A DNA stretch of 64,000 nucleotides from Kluyvera ascorbata_C (GCF_044197065.1 NZ_JBIQOI010000006.1:194785-258784); one strand, 5' to 3'; shown: positions 18,357-27,712, counted from the stretch's first letter. Numbers and translations are program-made. Notes: generated by a model from the letters alone, not told the origin.

Positions 18357-18581
18357 ACCGCTTAACCCTGAATTTTTACTATGAAAATCAAATGATTAAA
18401 AAATAAGCGAACATGTGCTTATGCATGAATGTTGCAAGGTACTATTCGCCAGGTAAATTTATGGGATTGTAGCTTAAAAAAACTGAAATTCGCAGTCTTG
18501 CGAAGACCTGATTAGTGCGTATGATTGCATTACTGGAGTTGTGCTCTCAATTTAATTGCCATTAACCCCAGGAATTCGCAC
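18357..18581. promoter_or_regulatory. divergent coaE/guaC control region
   Basis: This 225-base AT-rich gap holds the start regions of both genes. The clearest structure is the dyad TTCGCA-GTCT-TGCGAA at 18489-18504, about 80 bases before guaC. I could not assign it to a known regulator. Confidence 0.35.
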
Positions 18582-19625
18582 ATGCGTATCGAAGAAGATC
18601 TGAAGTTAGGTTTCAAAGACGTTCTTATCCGCCCTAAACGCTCTACACTTAAAAGCCGTTCCGATGTTGAACTGGAACGCGAATTCACCTTTAAACATTC
18701 AGGACAACGCTGGTCTGGCGTGCCGATCATTGCTGCGAATATGGACTCCGTGGGCACTTTCGGGATGGCAAAAGCACTGGCCTCTTTCGATATCCTCACC
18801 GCCGTACACAAGCACTACACCGTTGAACAGTGGAGCGCGTTTGTTCAGGCCGAGTCTGAAGATGTTCTGCGCCACGTGATGGTATCGACCGGTACTTCCG
18901 ATGCCGATTTTGAAAAAACGCAGCAGATCCTGAAGCTGCATCCATCACTCAACTTCGTATGCATTGATGTTGCGAATGGTTACTCCGAGCACTTCGTTCA
19001 GTTCGTGGCAAAAGCGCGTGAAGCCTGGCCGACCAAAACCATCTGCGCAGGCAACGTGGTGACGGGTGAAATGTGTGAAGAGCTGATTCTGTCTGGCGCA
19101 GATATCGTGAAAGTCGGTATCGGCCCGGGCTCCGTTTGTACTACCCGCGTGAAAACCGGTGTGGGCTATCCGCAGCTTTCTGCGGTTATCGAATGTGCCG
19201 ATGCAGCCCATGGCCTCGGTGGTCAGATTGTCAGCGACGGCGGCTGCACCATGCCGGGCGACGTGGCGAAAGCTTTCGGCGGCGGCGCAGACTTCGTGAT
19301 GCTTGGCGGTATGCTGGCCGGTCATGATGAAAGCGGCGGTACCGTAGTAGAAGAAAATGGCGAAAAATTCATGCTGTTCTACGGCATGAGCTCTGAGTCC
19401 GCGATGAAGCGTCACGTTGGCGGCGTTGCTCAGTACCGTGCGGCCGAAGGTAAAACCGTTAAGCTGCCGCTGCGCGGCCCGGTTGATAACACCGCGCGCG
19501 ATATTCTTGGCGGCCTGCGCTCTGCCTGCACCTACGTTGGGGCATCGCGCTTAAAAGAGTTGACCAAACGTACGACCTTTATCCGCGTACAGGAACAAGA
19601 GAACCGCGTGTTCAATAGCCTGTAA
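18582..19625 (+). CDS. guaC: GMP reductase
   Basis: GuaC reduces GMP to IMP with NADPH, returning guanine nucleotides to the purine pool. I chose ATG 18582 (MRIEEDLKLGFKDV), preceded by CCAGGAATT, giving 347 residues as in E. coli; an in-frame ATG at 18525 would add 19 residues without homology. The catalytic Cys186 lies in GPGSVCTTR, and the phosphate-binding GGADFVMLGGMLAGH follows. It is a single-gene unit, convergent with hofC. Confidence 0.97.
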   Translation: MRIEEDLKLGFKDVLIRPKRSTLKSRSDVELEREFTFKHSGQRWSGVPIIAANMDSVGTFGMAKALASFDILTAVHKHYTVEQWSAFVQAESEDVLRHVMVSTGTSDADFEKTQQILKLHPSLNFVCIDVANGYSEHFVQFVAKAREAWPTKTICAGNVVTGEMCEELILSGADIVKVGIGPGSVCTTRVKTGVGYPQLSAVIECADAAHGLGGQIVSDGGCTMPGDVAKAFGGGADFVMLGGMLAGHDESGGTVVEENGEKFMLFYGMSSESAMKRHVGGVAQYRAAEGKTVKLPLRGPVDNTARDILGGLRSACTYVGASRLKELTKRTTFIRVQEQENRVFNSL

Positions 19626-19656
19626 TTCGCTCACGCTGGCGCACCCTGCGCCAGCG

Positions 19657-20859
19657 TTATCCCATCCCGCCGCTGATGGCATCGCCCAGATGAAAGATGG
19701 GCAGGTACATTGCGACCACCAGCGTTCCGATAATCGCCCCGGTCACAATCAACAGCACAGGCTCCAGTAGCGCAGTTAAATTCTCGGCTAAATTCTGCGT
19801 GTGCTCGTGATGGTGGCGAGCCAGATTCTCCAGCATGTTATCCAGTGCGCCAGAAGCCTCACCCGTTCTCACCAACTGTATGCACAATGGTGTAAAGGCG
19901 TGGCTGTTTGCCATAGCCTGCCAGATAGCACTGCCTTGCGTGATGTCCTGGTGAATATTGACCACAATACTTTGCCACCACGAGCAGCTTAGCGTCTCTT
20001 CAACGGTTTCTAGCCCTTGCAGGAAAGCAATGCCCGCGCGTTGCGTGAGCGTCAGCACGGTGAAGATTTGGCTGAGTCTTTGTCTGTGTACCAGCGTGCC
20101 CAATACCGGCAGCGATAAGAGTATCTTCTGATGAGCATACTGCCAGGGAGGGTGGCGACGCAGTGCCATGCTCACGCCTACAGGCGCCAGTAAGAACGCT
20201 AACAGGAGTAAAAACCACTGTTCAATAAATGCAGCCGTTGCCATGACGGCGAGTGTCAGGGTGGGAAGCGGGGTGTTAAAGGTGCGATAGATAGCGGTGA
20301 ATTCGGGTAGGACAAAGCCGACCATCGCCATGACAACTACTATCGCCAACGCCAGAATAACCAGTGGGTAGCGCAGGGCCTTTTTTACTTTTGCTCTTAG
20401 CAGAAGCTCCGCCTTCTGCTGGCGGGCAAGCTCAAAGCAGCAGTGCTCTAGTTTACCGGTGATTTCGCCAGTGCGAATCATTGCCAGATAGAGCGGGGGA
20501 AATGCATGAGGCCACTGCTGTAGGCCTTCTGAAAGTGAAATGCCCTGTGCTAGCCGCTCGGCAAGCGCGCCCAACAGCGCGCGCCATTGCACAGACGGGT
20601 GTTGTTCCGCGAGCAGGGCCAGCCCCTCGGCAAGGGGGAGCCCTGCTTGCAGTAACGTGGCCAGTTGGCTGATAACCGCGCAGCTGTGCTGCGCCTGCCA
20701 TAATGCCGTATTGACCGCGTGGCGTTTGAGCGTAGTGACGGTGAGGTGTTGACGCTCCAGGGCCATCAAGGCTGCGGGTCGATGCGCAGCCCACAGCGTG
20801 CCGCTTAGCGTTTCTCCTTCAGTCGTTAAGCCGTTCCAGTACCAGAGTTGCTCACTCAT
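19657..20859 (-). CDS. hofC: type IV pilus assembly inner-membrane protein (PilC/GspF family)
   Basis: HofC is the PilC/GspF-like platform protein for assembly of the PpdD pilin. I chose the ATG at 20859 (MSEQLWYWNG), overlapping the end of hofB by 8 bases, which gives 400 residues as recalled for E. coli. Two GspF domains are visible, each with a long helical region followed by a hydrophobic segment (about 165-190, 215-240 and 370-395). The rest of a type IV pilus machine is not in this window. Confidence 0.94.
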   Translation of the reverse strand: MSEQLWYWNGLTTEGETLSGTLWAAHRPAALMALERQHLTVTTLKRHAVNTALWQAQHSCAVISQLATLLQAGLPLAEGLALLAEQHPSVQWRALLGALAERLAQGISLSEGLQQWPHAFPPLYLAMIRTGEITGKLEHCCFELARQQKAELLLRAKVKKALRYPLVILALAIVVVMAMVGFVLPEFTAIYRTFNTPLPTLTLAVMATAAFIEQWFLLLLAFLLAPVGVSMALRRHPPWQYAHQKILLSLPVLGTLVHRQRLSQIFTVLTLTQRAGIAFLQGLETVEETLSCSWWQSIVVNIHQDITQGSAIWQAMANSHAFTPLCIQLVRTGEASGALDNMLENLARHHHEHTQNLAENLTALLEPVLLIVTGAIIGTLVVAMYLPIFHLGDAISGGMG

Positions 20860-22237
20860 CTTTCGGCATTCCAAGTACGCGGAATAGTTCTTCCTGGGTC
20901 GTTAATCCCTGTTCGACGGCCAAGCAGCCGCTTTCAAAGAGGGTGTTCATTCCAGCAAGCCTGGCGTGTTGCATGAGGTCTGATGGGGAGCCGCCATTTG
21001 CAATGACCTGACGAATGGGTGTCGTGACAGGCAGAACTTCAAATAGTGCAAGCCGCCCCTGGTAGCCGTGGTAGCAGTGCGGGCAACCGGGTGTTTTCCA
21101 GTGGGGCAATGGACGTGGCCACAGTGAGGTGGGGAGCACAGATTCGCCCGCCGTTTTCTGGCGGCAGTGCGGGCATAGCTTACGCACCAGCCGCTGTGCG
21201 ATAACCATGATTAGCGCAGATGAGACCATCCAGCGTGCGACCCCCATTTGCTCGAGCCGAACTAATGTTTCTACCGTCGAGTTGGTATGCAGCGTTGAGA
21301 GCACAAGATGCCCGGTTTGTGCCGCTTTGATAGCAATCTCAGCCGTTTCGCCGTCGCGGATTTCGCCCACCATGACGATATCCGGATCCTGACGTAAGAG
21401 AGAGCGCAGGATACTCTGGAACGTCAACCCACTCCTGGTGCTGACCTGAGTCTGGTTGAGACCATCCAATGGAATTTCGATAGGGTCTTCCACGCTGCAA
21501 ATATTCACGTCGGTATGGTTACGAGTTTGCAATGCGCTGTAGAGGGTGACGGTTTTCCCGCTGCCCGTTGGGCCGGTCACCAGGAGTAACCCCTGCGGCT
21601 GATTCAGGGCGGTTTGCAGTTGGGCCAGAGCCGTTGACGACATGCCGAGGCGCTGGAGATCCAGCGCCTGTTCAACCTTTTGTAGCAGACGCAGGACCAC
21701 TTTTTCGCCGTAGCGACAGGGTAGCGTTGAGATACGAAAAGAGAGCGGTTTCCCGGCGATATCCACCGTAAATTGTCCATCCTGTGGAAGCCGACGTTCG
21801 GCAATATCTAAGTTACCGAGTACTTTCAGCCGTGCAATAAGCGGCGTCATGAGCGACAGCGGTATGGTTGGAAGCGCATGCAATACGCCATCTACGCGTA
21901 AGCGAATACGCAGATAGTGTTCCGTTGGCTCAAAATGGATATCAGATGCCCGCTGCGAGAGGGCTTGCTTGAGTAACTGGTCGAGTCGCTCAACCGCGCT
22001 GTCATTCTCTTCACGTACGGGGTAAGTCACTTTCCGTGCGCTTTGTTCCAGATACTTATCCATTCGTTCCTGGTCCCAGCACTCAATATCGACTCGCTTT
22101 TGGGTCGCAAAGCGTAGCGCTTCCAGAAGCTCGCCCGGTGGCGTACCGACGACGGCGATGTTCAGCTCTCCCTTGTCGTTACTTAGCAGCACGGCATGAT
22201 GGCGCTGGCACAGCGTTGATAACTGCTCATGCTTCAT
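20852..22237 (-). CDS. hofB: type IV pilus assembly ATPase (PilB/GspE family)
   Basis: HofB is the predicted ATPase energising PpdD pilus assembly. It has 461 residues. Walker A is GPTGSGKT, the Asp box is SVEDPIEIPLDGLNQTQV, Walker B is DPDIVMVGEIRDGETAEIA, and the His box is TGHLVLSTLHTNST. A four-cysteine zinc site occurs near the C-terminus (CPHC and CPHC), as in GspE/PilB. It lies between ppdD and hofC in one minus-strand unit. Confidence 0.95.
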   Translation of the reverse strand: MKHEQLSTLCQRHHAVLLSNDKGELNIAVVGTPPGELLEALRFATQKRVDIECWDQERMDKYLEQSARKVTYPVREENDSAVERLDQLLKQALSQRASDIHFEPTEHYLRIRLRVDGVLHALPTIPLSLMTPLIARLKVLGNLDIAERRLPQDGQFTVDIAGKPLSFRISTLPCRYGEKVVLRLLQKVEQALDLQRLGMSSTALAQLQTALNQPQGLLLVTGPTGSGKTVTLYSALQTRNHTDVNICSVEDPIEIPLDGLNQTQVSTRSGLTFQSILRSLLRQDPDIVMVGEIRDGETAEIAIKAAQTGHLVLSTLHTNSTVETLVRLEQMGVARWMVSSALIMVIAQRLVRKLCPHCRQKTAGESVLPTSLWPRPLPHWKTPGCPHCYHGYQGRLALFEVLPVTTPIRQVIANGGSPSDLMQHARLAGMNTLFESGCLAVEQGLTTQEELFRVLGMPKDE

Positions 22238-22251
22238 GATGGCGCCTCCCG

Positions 22252-22689
22252 TTATTGCACGTCGAAACGGAAGACATCGTCACATGCCTGCTGTAGTGCG
22301 CTGTCATTCTGGATAGCGCAGGTTCGCTGCCAGCCGGTAATGCCGTTGGCATTATCCCATCCAGGGACCAGCGTGACGCTTAGTCCGTTAAGACTTTCCT
22401 GCCCGGTAAGAGCGACCGTTCCTTTGGCAATGCTCATCCCCGACACATAGCGGGTTGTCGTGGGAGAAGGTATACCGTTGCTGCCCGCATCGCAGTTATC
22501 TACGCCGCCCCTGTCGATCGCGCAAAGCTCTACTGCCGTGCGATAGGGAACGAAGGTTTGCAGCATGTCGGTGAGTGCCGCTTTGCGTAGGTAGTTCTGA
22601 TAGGCCGGTATGCCGATGGCGCTGAGAATGGCGATAATGCCGATAACCACCATCAGTTCAATAAGCGTGAAGCCCCGTTGTTTTTCCAT
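22252..22689 (-). CDS. ppdD: major type IV prepilin PpdD
   Basis: PpdD is a type IVa major prepilin. It has 145 residues. The leader MEKQRG ends at the prepilin peptidase site (Gly6-Phe7), followed by TLIELMVVIGIIAILSAIGIP, the conserved hydrophobic helix with Glu at mature position 5. Four cysteines (two pairs near residues 72-84 and 127-138) could form disulphides. It leads the ppdD-hofB-hofC unit; the peptidase must be encoded elsewhere. Confidence 0.95.
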   Translation of the reverse strand: MEKQRGFTLIELMVVIGIIAILSAIGIPAYQNYLRKAALTDMLQTFVPYRTAVELCAIDRGGVDNCDAGSNGIPSPTTTRYVSGMSIAKGTVALTGQESLNGLSVTLVPGWDNANGITGWQRTCAIQNDSALQQACDDVFRFDVQ

Positions 22690-22830
22690 GATATGCCCCT
22701 TGTTGAATCCTGGGGCTACTGTGTCAGAACGCTGAATGGCGTTCGAGGCGTGGAAATTGAGATGGGAAAGCGTATTCCACGTTTTTTGATGGTGTTGCAG
22801 TGGAACCGAGAGGAACTGGAATCAGGATCG

Positions 22831-22860
22831 AAAAAAATGCCCTCGCGTGGGAGGGCATTT
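22831..22860 (-). terminator. nadC intrinsic terminator
   Basis: On the minus strand, stem ATGCCCTC/GAGGGCAT with a 6-base loop is followed by seven T. It begins 9 bases past the nadC stop and separates nadC from ppdD. Confidence 0.9.
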
Positions 22861-22868
22861 GCAGGGCG

Positions 22869-23762
22869 TTAGCGGAAACGCATGGAGAGGTCGAGGGCTC
22901 TGACGTGTTTGGTCAACGCACCGACGGAGATATAGTCCACGCCGGTTTCGGCAAACTCGCGAATGGTATCGAAGGTGACGTTGCCGGAAACTTCCAGCTG
23001 TGCCTGACCCTGAGTAATTTTCACCGCCTCGCGCATCTGCTCGGTGTCAAAGTTATCGAGCATGATGATATCAGCTCCGGCTTTCAGCGCTTCCGTGAGT
23101 TCCTGAAGGCTTTCCACTTCGACTTCCACCGGCACATCCGGGTGCAGCCAGAAAGCTTTTTCCACCGCCTGACGTACGGAACCGGAGGCAATAATATGGT
23201 TTTCTTTAATCAGAAACGCGTCAGAAAGCCCCAGACGGTGGTTCGCGCCACCGCCGCACAATACAGCATATTTCAGCGCGGTGCGCAGGCCCGGCAGCGT
23301 TTTGCGGGTATCCAGCAGTTGGGTATGAGTACCTTCCAGCAGTTCGACATATTTGCGGACTTCGCTGGCGACACCAGAGAGCGTCTGTACGAAGTTCAGC
23401 GCGGTGCGTTCACCGGTCAGCAGGACGCGGGAAGGGCCGTTGATTTCAAAAAGCGGCTGGTCGGCTTTCACCGCGTCGCCGTCGGCGACGTGCCAGGTGA
23501 GGGTCACGTCATCGCCAGCCAACTGAATGAAGACCTCTTCCACCCAGCGTTTGCCACAAAATACGCCGTCTTCACGGGTGATAACTACGGCGTGTGAATG
23601 GCTGTTTTCTGGCAGCAGTTGTGCGGTAATATCATTATGGGCATCAACTTCTCCTCCCAGGTCTTCACGCAGCGCCTGGGCGACCGCGTTGGGAATGTCG
23701 AGGTTGATACGTTCAAGTAGCGCGTCACGTCGATGGTCTGAGTTATAACGGCGAGGCGGCAT
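22869..23762 (-). CDS. nadC: quinolinate phosphoribosyltransferase
   Basis: NadC converts quinolinate and PRPP to nicotinate mononucleotide in de novo NAD synthesis. I chose ATG 23762 (MPPRRYNSDHRRDALLERI), giving 297 residues as in E. coli; the frame stays open further upstream but that extension runs into ampD. Typical motifs are LLTGERTALNFVQTLSGVA, DTRKTLPGLR, the GGGANHRLGL phosphate loop and EVEVESL. It is divergent from ampD across 98 bases. Confidence 0.97.
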   Translation of the reverse strand: MPPRRYNSDHRRDALLERINLDIPNAVAQALREDLGGEVDAHNDITAQLLPENSHSHAVVITREDGVFCGKRWVEEVFIQLAGDDVTLTWHVADGDAVKADQPLFEINGPSRVLLTGERTALNFVQTLSGVASEVRKYVELLEGTHTQLLDTRKTLPGLRTALKYAVLCGGGANHRLGLSDAFLIKENHIIASGSVRQAVEKAFWLHPDVPVEVEVESLQELTEALKAGADIIMLDNFDTEQMREAVKITQGQAQLEVSGNVTFDTIREFAETGVDYISVGALTKHVRALDLSMRFR

Positions 23763-23860
23763 AATAAAGCTCCAAATTGGTAACGATGCGAAAGTTTGAA
23801 ACATGCTACTCTGAACCGACCGGCATAACCATATATAAGCCGTATATAAGGAGTTCCTCA

Positions 23861-24409
23861 ATGCAGTTAGATAAGGGCTGGCTGGTGGGCGTTCGGCACG
23901 TGCCATCTCCACACCATGATGGCCGCCCGGAGGGTGAAGCACCTTCACTGCTGGTTGTGCATAATATTAGTCTGCCGCCTGGCCAGTTTGGCGGCCCGTG
24001 GATAGACGCGCTGTTTACCGGCACGATTGATCCTGATGCCGATCCATTCTTTGCCGAAATCGCCCATTTGCGCGTTTCTGCCCACTGTTTGATTCGCCGG
24101 GATGGCGAAATTGTGCAGTACGTTCCTTTTGATAAGCGCGCCTGGCATGCTGGAGTCTCCTCCTATCATGGCCGCGAGCGCTGCAATGATTTTTCTATCG
24201 GCATTGAGCTTGAAGGTACCGATACGCTGGCCTATACCGATGAACAGTACCAGCAACTGGCGGCGTTAACCCAGTTGCTCATTCACGAGTATCCCGCGAT
24301 TGCCGACAATATGGCCGGCCACTGTGATATTGCGCCCGTGCGTAAAACTGACCCCGGCCCGGCGTTTGACTGGTCCCGTTTTCGTGCCCTGGTCACCCCC
24401 GTCGAATAA
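23861..24409 (+). CDS. ampD: 1,6-anhydro-N-acetylmuramyl-L-alanine amidase
   Basis: AmpD is a cytosolic zinc amidase that cleaves recycled anhydro-muropeptides. Its loss derepresses AmpR-controlled ampC where those genes exist. I chose ATG 23861, nine bases after AAGGAG, giving 182 residues; the open frame upstream is the promoter region. Zinc ligands His34 (VVHNIS), His154 (GHCDIAP) and Asp164 (KTDPGP) are all present, so it looks functional. ampE follows after 9 bases. Confidence 0.97.
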   Translation: MQLDKGWLVGVRHVPSPHHDGRPEGEAPSLLVVHNISLPPGQFGGPWIDALFTGTIDPDADPFFAEIAHLRVSAHCLIRRDGEIVQYVPFDKRAWHAGVSSYHGRERCNDFSIGIELEGTDTLAYTDEQYQQLAALTQLLIHEYPAIADNMAGHCDIAPVRKTDPGPAFDWSRFRALVTPVE

Positions 24410-24418
24410 GGAGATGAC

Positions 24419-25273
24419 ATGACGCTGTTTACCACACTTCTGGTTTTATTTGCGGAGCGGCTGTTTAAGCTTGGCGAGCACTGGCAGCTCGATCACCGTC
24501 TGGAGACGCTGTTCCGGCGTGTGAAGCACTATTCCATGGCAGGAACGCTGGTGATGACCCTCGTTGCGATGGCGATCGTGGGAATTATCCAGCGTGTGCT
24601 GGAAGGCGTGCTGTTTAACGTTCCATTATTATTGTTCTGGATTGCGCTGGGTCTGCTGTGTATTGGCGCAGGCCGCGTGCGGATGCACTATCACGCGTAT
24701 CTTAAAGCGGCATCTCGTGATGATGCCCATGCGCGTGAAGCGATGGCCAGCGAGCTGACGATGATCCACGGGGTACCGGCGGGATGCGATGAGCGTGAAT
24801 TCCTGCGTGAGCTGCAAAATGCGCTGCTGTGGATTAACTATCGCTACTATCTGGCCCCGCTTTTCTGGTTTGTGGTGGGCGGCTCATGGGGGCCGGTCGC
24901 GCTGATTGGATACGCATTCTTACGTTCCTGGCAGTCCTGGTTGGCGCGTTACCAGACGCCGCATCAGCGTTTGCAGTCGGGTATTGATGCCATTCTACAC
25001 GTGGTGGACTGGGTTCCGGTTCGCCTGGTGGGTGTGGTCTACGCGCTGGTTGGTCACGGTGAAAAAGCGCTTCCAGCGTGGTTTGCCTCGTTGGGAGACC
25101 GCCATTCTTCGCAGTATCAGGTGCTGACCCATCTGGCGCAGTATTCGCTCGCGCGCGAGCCGCACGTGGATAAGGTAGCAACGCCAAAGGCGGCGGTGTC
25201 GATGGCGAAGAAGACGTCGTATGCGGTGGTGGTGGTGATGGCGCTGCTGACGATTTATGGGACGTTGGTGTAG
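24419..25273 (+). CDS. ampE: beta-lactamase regulator/inner-membrane protein AmpE
   Basis: AmpE is an inner-membrane protein co-transcribed with ampD, proposed as a sensory partner in beta-lactamase control; its biochemical role is not settled. It has 284 residues, the E. coli length. It begins MTLFTTLLVLFAERLFKLGEHW. Hydrophobic segments lie near residues 40-60, 65-85, 135-165 and at the C-terminus. A GGAGATGAC ribosome site precedes ATG. The stop is followed by a REP-like element. Confidence 0.96.
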   Translation: MTLFTTLLVLFAERLFKLGEHWQLDHRLETLFRRVKHYSMAGTLVMTLVAMAIVGIIQRVLEGVLFNVPLLLFWIALGLLCIGAGRVRMHYHAYLKAASRDDAHAREAMASELTMIHGVPAGCDEREFLRELQNALLWINYRYYLAPLFWFVVGGSWGPVALIGYAFLRSWQSWLARYQTPHQRLQSGIDAILHVVDWVPVRLVGVVYALVGHGEKALPAWFASLGDRHSSQYQVLTHLAQYSLAREPHVDKVATPKAAVSMAKKTSYAVVVVMALLTIYGTLV

Positions 25274-25277
25274 TTTG

Positions 25278-25347
25278 TTGCCGGATGGCGCTGCGCTTAT
25301 CTGGCCTACGATATTGTAGGCCCGGTAAGCGCAGTGCCACCGGGCAA
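25278..25347. repeat. REP-like element, GTAGGCC/CGGATGGCG family, copy 2
   Basis: TTGCCGGATGGCGCTGCGC and the inverted GTAGGCCCGGTAAGCGCAG modules flank a short spacer. It fills nearly the whole gap between convergent ampE and the GH43 gene. Confidence 0.85.
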
Positions 25348-25352
25348 AAGGG

Positions 25353-26303
25353 TTAAAGCGTATCTGCTGGTGGAATACCGAAATCAGGCATCCCATCCTC
25401 TTTCCAGCGCACGGTCTTCAGGCGCGTATGGCGATTCGGGTCGTACAGCGGGTCGCCTTCAATCTCCGTATAATTCCTCGCGTGATAGACCAGCACATCT
25501 TCCCCTTCGGGAGTTTGCGTAAAGCTGTTATGCCCCGGCCCATACTGGCGATTCTCATAGCTGGTGGTGAAGACCGGCTGCGGGGATTTATGCCAGTTGG
25601 CAGGCTCCGTCATGTCGGCATCTTTATCAATCCACAGCAGGCCCATGCAGTAGTTTTCGTCGGTCGCACTGGCGGAGTAGCTGATAAAGAGGCGATCGTC
25701 GTGTACCAGCACGGCGGGGCCTTCGTTGACCAGAAAACCCCGGCACTCCCAGTCAAATTCCGGCTTACTGAGCAGCACCGGCTCGCCTTTAATGGTCCAC
25801 GGGTTTTCTAGCTCAGCCAGATAGAGGTTGGAGTTACCGGCGATGTCCGGTGATTTCTGCGCCCAGAGATACCACTGTTTGCCCTGGTGCTGAAAAGTGG
25901 TGGCATCCAGACAGAAGGTATCAAACGGCGTTTTGACCTGGCCTTTCTCTACCCATGTGCCGGTTAACGGATCGGTATCGCTACATTCAAGCGCGAACAT
26001 GCGGTGTTGAAACATCCCTAGTTTATCAAGCGCCTGGGTGTGCGCCGCGGCGAAGTAGATATACCATTTGCCATTGATCGCGTGCAGTTCGGGGGCCCAG
26101 ATGAGATTGCTCATCGGCCCGGTCTCTGGTTTGCGCCAGACGACGACTGGCGTCGCCGTTCGCAGTCCGTCCAGGCTATCGGCGCGGCGAATCTCCAGTC
26201 GGTCATATTCCGGTACGGAGGCAATAAAGTAATACTCTCCCTGATGGCGCAGGATAAACGGGTCTGCGCGCTGCTCAATAAAGGGATTCGGCCAGTTCTT
26301 CAT
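25353..26303 (-). CDS. GH43-family glycosidase (arabinofuranosidase/xylosidase type), intracellular
   Basis: This 316-residue protein is a five-bladed beta-propeller glycosidase of family GH43. The expected catalytic triad is visible: Asp14 (RADPFIL, base), Asp133 (LDATTF, pKa modulator) and Glu194 (NEGPAV, acid). GPGHNSF near residue 255 is also typical. There is no signal peptide, so it should act on oligosaccharides brought into the cell. The symporter gene immediately upstream overlaps its ATG by one base, a classic transporter-hydrolase pair like E. coli yagG-yagH. Whether it removes xylose or arabinose cannot be told from sequence. Confidence 0.88.
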   Translation of the reverse strand: MKNWPNPFIEQRADPFILRHQGEYYFIASVPEYDRLEIRRADSLDGLRTATPVVVWRKPETGPMSNLIWAPELHAINGKWYIYFAAAHTQALDKLGMFQHRMFALECSDTDPLTGTWVEKGQVKTPFDTFCLDATTFQHQGKQWYLWAQKSPDIAGNSNLYLAELENPWTIKGEPVLLSKPEFDWECRGFLVNEGPAVLVHDDRLFISYSASATDENYCMGLLWIDKDADMTEPANWHKSPQPVFTTSYENRQYGPGHNSFTQTPEGEDVLVYHARNYTEIEGDPLYDPNRHTRLKTVRWKEDGMPDFGIPPADTL

Positions 26304-27712
26304 CAGGCTTTCCTTACGTGTTCGGTCGTTTTCAATTCTTGCTGGTATTCATTCAATTCGCGATAGTTCGTGCGGCGTTTTTCCAGATCTTCCTGAATCT
26401 GTTTCATCAGGTTGCGGTCTACCTTCAGCAGGCGGACTACGCCTGCGGTAATCAGGTAGCCTACGCCCGGGATAACGGTAAACAGCAGCATGATTCCGTT
26501 GATTGTGGTGTCACTCTGCGCTTTTGCACCGGCATCATAACCGTACCAGGAGAGCAGGAAGCCGACCATGGCGCCCGCAACGGCCAGGCCTACTTTCAGG
26601 AAGAACAGGTTACCGGAGAAGCTAATACCGGTAATACGTTTACCCGTTTTCCATTCGCCGTAATCGTCAACGTCCGCCATCAGCGACCAGTGCAGCGGGG
26701 AGGGGATCTGGTGCAACACGTTCAGCAGGAAGTAGAGCACCACAATTAGCATGGTGGCGTGTGGGTCGAAGAAGTAGAACGCGATGGAGAAAATCGCCAG
26801 CGCGATGTTAGTCCAGAAGAACACCTGCAGTTTGCACCAGCGGTCGGTCAGGACTTTCGCGAGCATGCTGCCAATCATCATACCCACGACGCCAAGGCTA
26901 ATAAAGATAGTAGCGAAGTGGGTGCTTTCGCCCATTACCCAGGTAACGTAGTACATGGTTGCGGCCATGCGAATGAAGCCCGGACAGACGTTGCACAGCG
27001 TCAGCAGCAGAATGCGTACCCACTGGTCGTTTTTCCAGACGTCTTTTAAATCTTGTTTCAGTTCATCGTTGGTCTGTACCGCCGGACGTACGCGTTCACG
27101 CACGGTGGCAAAGCAGAACAAGAACATGCACATGCCGATGAACGCCAGTACGGTCATCGCCATCTGGTAGCCTTTGGCTTTGTCCTCGCCACCGAACCAG
27201 TCGGCCATTGGCAGGAGGGTCAGCGACAGCAGCAGGGTGGCAATGCCGACCAGCACGAAGCGGTAGGACTGGCAGGCCACGCGCTCTTTCGGGTCGTTAG
27301 TGATAACGCTACCGAGCGAGCAGTAAGGGATGTTGATGGCGGTATAGGTTATCGAGAGCAGGAAGTAGGTGACAAAGGCATAGATAACTTTGCTGCTATA
27401 GCTCCATTCTGGCGTGGTGAACATTAACACACTGAACAGCGCATAGGGGAAGGCTATCCACAGCAGCCATGGACGAAAGCGGCCGTATTTACTGCGCGTA
27501 CGGTCGGCCATTGCGCCCATAATCGGGTCGGTGACGGCATCGATCACGCGAATAGACAGTAACAGCACGCCGACCAGGGCCGGGGCTAAACCAAAAATAT
27601 CGGTATAAAAGTAGTTAACGAACAGCATGATAGCGCCGAAGATGATGTTACATCCCGCATCGCCCATGCCATAACCAATCTTCTCTTTAACTGACAGTTT
27701 ACTTGAGTTCAT
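26303..27712 (-). CDS. glycoside-pentoside-hexuronide (GPH) cation symporter
   Basis: This 469-residue protein is a 12-span transporter of the GPH family in the MFS superfamily. The N-terminus has GYGMGDAGCN, and the first cytoplasmic loop has the hallmark DAVTDPIMGAMADRTRSKYGRFRPW. It probably imports a pentose-containing di- or oligosaccharide that the downstream GH43 enzyme cleaves. It is close in type to XynT/YagG. Its promoter should lie in 27713-27846; two GGATAA boxes 18 bases apart are seen near 27778-27801, but I cannot name a regulator, and none is encoded beside it. Confidence 0.88.
   Translation of the reverse strand: MNSSKLSVKEKIGYGMGDAGCNIIFGAIMLFVNYFYTDIFGLAPALVGVLLLSIRVIDAVTDPIMGAMADRTRSKYGRFRPWLLWIAFPYALFSVLMFTTPEWSYSSKVIYAFVTYFLLSITYTAINIPYCSLGSVITNDPKERVACQSYRFVLVGIATLLLSLTLLPMADWFGGEDKAKGYQMAMTVLAFIGMCMFLFCFATVRERVRPAVQTNDELKQDLKDVWKNDQWVRILLLTLCNVCPGFIRMAATMYYVTWVMGESTHFATIFISLGVVGMMIGSMLAKVLTDRWCKLQVFFWTNIALAIFSIAFYFFDPHATMLIVVLYFLLNVLHQIPSPLHWSLMADVDDYGEWKTGKRITGISFSGNLFFLKVGLAVAGAMVGFLLSWYGYDAGAKAQSDTTINGIMLLFTVIPGVGYLITAGVVRLLKVDRNLMKQIQEDLEKRRTNYRELNEYQQELKTTEHVRKA

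Noticed and set aside
18525..18581. Upstream ATG for guaC adding 19 residues
   Set aside because: The extension has no family counterpart, and the ATG at 18582 gives the usual 347 residues.
23777..23860. 28-codon N-terminal extension of ampD
   Set aside because: AAGGAG and the ATG at 23861 match the family start; the upstream part is the nadC-ampD promoter gap.
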